From: DASUAS01 sp036502765
GTDB lineage: Bacteria; Actinomycetota; Acidimicrobiia; IMCC26256; DASPTH01
Assembly: GCA_036502765.1 (NCBI GenBank)
Contig: DASXXX010000383.1
Span: forward strand, 1-15,299
Direction: 5' to 3'
Length of the DNA: 15,299 nucleotides
Shown: positions 13,866 through 15,299 of the stretch, piece by piece
Layout: every line of letters begins with the position of its first letter
Numbering within the stretch: the first letter of the stretch is position 1
Notes under the pieces: generated by a model
Told to the model about the DNA's origin: nothing
The model's database searches: none
What the model saw: the letters and a program-made list of their open reading frames with translations, nothing else
Made by a program: the position numbers and the translations under genes

Positions 13866-14987
13866 TCAGCGGACGGTGTCGAAGAACGCGCGCAGGTCGT
13901 CGGCGAAGAGGTCGGGTTCCTCCATCGCCGCGAAGTGGCCGCCGCGCGGCATGTCGACCCAGTGCGTGACGTTGTACCGCTGCTCCACCCACGAGCGCGG
14001 GAAGCGGAGGATCTCTTCCTTGGGGTAGCGGGCGATCCCCGTCGGCACGTCGACGCGCGCGAGCGGCCCGCGCAACACGCCGCTGTGCATCGTCTCCCAG
14101 TACAAGCGCGCCGAGGAAGTGAACGAGCGCGTCACCCAGTAGAGCATCACGTTCGTGAGGAGCTGATCGCGCGTGAAGCTGCGTTCGAGCACACCGTCGC
14201 AGTCACTCCAGTCGCGGAAGCGCGGCGCGATCCACGCCAACAGCCCGGCGGGAGAGTCGTCGAGCGCGATGCCGAGCGTCTGCGGCTGCGAGCCCTGCAG
14301 CTGCGCGTACGCCGCGTCCTCACGTTGGAAGCGCGCCATGATCGCGAGGTCGGCCTGCTCCTCGTCGGTGAGGGGCGCGTCGCCGGGCGGTGGCCCCGCG
14401 ATGGGCATGTTGAGGTGCAGCCCGACGCAGTGCTGCGGATCGATCGTCGCCATGAGCGTCGTGATCTGCGCACCCCAGTCACCACCTTGCGCGCCGTAGC
14501 GGTCGTATCCGAGCCGAGCCATCAGGTCGACGAACGCGCGCGCCACCCGCGCGATGTCCCACCCGGTCGTGCGCGGCGCCTCGGAGAACCCGTATCCCGG
14601 GAGCGACGGCGCGATCACGTGGAACCGGTTCGCGATGAGCAGGGGGATCACGTCGAGGAACTCGACGATCGACCCGGGCCAGCCGTGCACGAGCAGCAGC
14701 GGCAATGCGTCGGGGTGCGGCGAGCGTGCATGCACGAAGTGGATGCGTTGCCCGTCGATCGTGGTCACGAACTGGTCGAGCTCGTTGAGCCGTGCTTCGG
14801 CGGCGCGCCAGTCGTACTCGTCGCGCCAGTAGTCGGCGAGACCGCGGACCTCGTCGATCGGCGTGCCGTACTCCCAGCCCGTCCCCGGGATCGCGTCGGG
14901 GAATCGGGTGCGCGCCAGTCGGTCACGCAGGTCGTCGAGCACCTCCTCTTCGACGTCGACGCGGAACGGTTCGATGCGCCCGCTCAC
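13866..14987 (-). CDS. Epoxide hydrolase, EHN-domain type (373 aa)
   Basis: Alpha/beta-hydrolase fold epoxide hydrolase of the microsomal/juvenile-hormone type. Seen: N-terminal EHN domain (IEPFRVDVEEEVLDDLRDRL, WEYGTPIDEVRGLADYW, about 5-80), oxyanion motif HGWPGS (101-106), nucleophile Asp170 in QGGDWGAQ, a conserved-type cap tyrosine around Tyr296 (ARLYWE), acid candidate Glu324/Glu325 (YPKEEI), and His351 in RGGHFAAMEEP. All catalytic elements are present and length is normal. It would add water to an epoxide to give a diol. GTG 14987 is the first usable start near the family N-terminus, ten bases after the ferredoxin stop; the ribosome site is weak, suggesting coupling. The long open frame upstream of this start overlaps the ferredoxin gene and is not used. 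Confidence 0.95.
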   Translation of the reverse strand: MSGRIEPFRVDVEEEVLDDLRDRLARTRFPDAIPGTGWEYGTPIDEVRGLADYWRDEYDWRAAEARLNELDQFVTTIDGQRIHFVHARSPHPDALPLLLVHGWPGSIVEFLDVIPLLIANRFHVIAPSLPGYGFSEAPRTTGWDIARVARAFVDLMARLGYDRYGAQGGDWGAQITTLMATIDPQHCVGLHLNMPIAGPPPGDAPLTDEEQADLAIMARFQREDAAYAQLQGSQPQTLGIALDDSPAGLLAWIAPRFRDWSDCDGVLERSFTRDQLLTNVMLYWVTRSFTSSARLYWETMHSGVLRGPLARVDVPTGIARYPKEEILRFPRSWVEQRYNVTHWVDMPRGGHFAAMEEPDLFADDLRAFFDTVR

Positions 14988-14997
14988 GACATGGCGC

Positions 14998-15186
14998 TCA
15001 AGTGATCGTGATCGCGTGGGTGGGACAGAGGTCGACCGCCTCGCGCACTGCGGCTTCCAGCTCCTCGGGCACGTCGGGCAGGAGCACCACGGCGTAGCCC
15101 GCATCGGTGAGCTCGAACACCGCCGGCGCCTTGCCGACGCAGGTACCGAAGCCCCCGCAGAGATCGGCGTCGACTTCCACGTTCAT
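14998..15186 (-). CDS. [3Fe-4S]-type ferredoxin, P450-partner type (62 aa)
   Basis: Small one-cluster ferredoxin of the type that delivers electrons to actinobacterial P450s. Seen: Cys10 and Cys16 in C-GGFGT-C, and Cys54 in DLCPTHAI. The position between the first two cysteines that is cysteine in [4Fe-4S] proteins is Phe13, so a [3Fe-4S] cluster is predicted, as in related CYP-linked ferredoxins with variable residues there. Length is typical. The start at ATG 15186 gives the normal N-terminus, but the ribosome site GAAGGTG (15212-15206) is 19 bases away because of a 14-bp duplication. Five-base spacing from that site points instead to the duplicate ATG at 15200, whose five-codon frame stops on the ferredoxin start. 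The epoxide hydrolase follows after ten bases. No P450 is adjacent inside the window. Confidence 0.93.
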   Translation of the reverse strand: MNVEVDADLCGGFGTCVGKAPAVFELTDAGYAVVLLPDVPEELEAAVREAVDLCPTHAITIT

Positions 15187-15208
15187 GGAGGCACGTTCAT
15201 GGAGGCAC
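15181..15208 (-). repeat. 14-bp tandem duplication over the ferredoxin start
   Basis: GTGCCTCCATGAAC on the minus strand occurs twice in perfect tandem (15208-15195 and 15194-15181). Each copy contains an ATG. The upstream ATG (15200-15198) opens a five-codon frame (M-N-V-P-P) ending in TGA at 15185-15183, which overlaps the ferredoxin ATG as ATGA. Confidence 0.95.
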
Positions 15209-15224
15209 CTTCACGTCGAACCCC

Positions 15225-15299
15225 TCATGCCGGCCGCAGCGAGACCTGGACGACATCGTCGACCACCTGCGCGCGGTACGTGCGGAGGGTGCCGGTCCA
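15225..15299 (-). CDS. C-terminal end of an upstream gene (24 codons visible), unidentified
   Basis: The minus-strand frame entering at the right edge reads WTGTLRTYRAQ-VVDDVVQVSLRPA to TGA at 15227-15225, with regular hydrophobic alternation typical of a final beta strand. It ends 38 bases before the ferredoxin ATG on the same strand, so it is likely the preceding gene of the same transcription unit. The fragment is too short for a family call; a Rieske-type or other redox protein end would fit the pattern, but this is a guess. Other frames in this short stretch cannot be fully excluded. Confidence 0.5.
   Translation of the reverse strand, partial: WTGTLRTYRAQVVDDVVQVSLRPA

Noticed and set aside
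13695..15005. 436-codon plus-strand open frame opposite the epoxide hydrolase
   Set aside because: Shadow of the hydrolase; Arg/Val/Glu-rich with no domain.

Overview
This window is high-GC DNA packed with genes and looks like a chromosomal catabolic or accessory-metabolism region of an actinomycete. The evidence is strong third-position GC bias (long mirror ORFs lie antisense to almost every gene), frequent GTG starts, ATGA/GTGA stop-start overlaps, two bacterial class I-type P450s, a P450-type [3Fe-4S] ferredoxin and a maleylpyruvate-isomerase (mycothiol/DinB-type) protein. The mix resembles Acidimicrobiia or mycobacteria-like Actinomycetota, but genus cannot be read from the sequence. There are no rRNA or tRNA genes, no CRISPR array and no recognisable insertion sequence. 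No gene-free stretch exceeds 300 bases; the longest is about 173 bases (10144-10316).

Layout. (1) 1-2135, minus strand: cytochrome P450 followed by an acyl-CoA dehydrogenase-like gene that runs off the left edge. (2) 2136-2226: a compact divergent control region with two facing promoter-like sequences and two palindromes. (3) 2227-9453, plus strand: a seven-gene apparent operon, TetR regulator - P450 - aldo/keto reductase - SDR - D-aminoacylase-type amidohydrolase - class I methyltransferase - SDR, with gaps from -4 to 51 bases. (4) 9457-10143, minus: an alpha/beta hydrolase. (5) 10317-11879, plus: a cupin protein, a previously uncalled 46-residue membrane protein, and a YdbC/PdxI-like aldo/keto reductase, the last two overlapping by GTGA. 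(6) 11901-12494, minus: an isochorismatase-fold protein lacking the usual cysteine. (7) 12582-13064, plus: an NTF2/SnoaL-like gene interrupted by one in-frame TAG. (8) 13068-15186, minus: ferredoxin - epoxide hydrolase - DinB/MDMPI-fold protein, preceded by the last 24 codons of another gene.

How the genes may fit together. The first two blocks look like a TetR-controlled oxidative pathway: P450s hydroxylate a hydrophobic substrate, SDR/AKR enzymes adjust the oxidation state of the alcohol or ketone, an acyl-CoA dehydrogenase-like subunit acts on an acyl chain, and an amidohydrolase and methyltransferase work on other parts of the molecule. The right-hand block could supply electrons (ferredoxin) to a P450 and remove epoxides (epoxide hydrolase). 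The substrate cannot be deduced from the sequence. I did not find a clearly new defence or mobile system. The most unusual local features are the amber-interrupted NTF2-like gene, a 14-bp duplication of the ferredoxin start region that creates a five-codon leader ORF, the tiny membrane protein, the overlapping divergent promoters, and two enzymes with altered catalytic positions.
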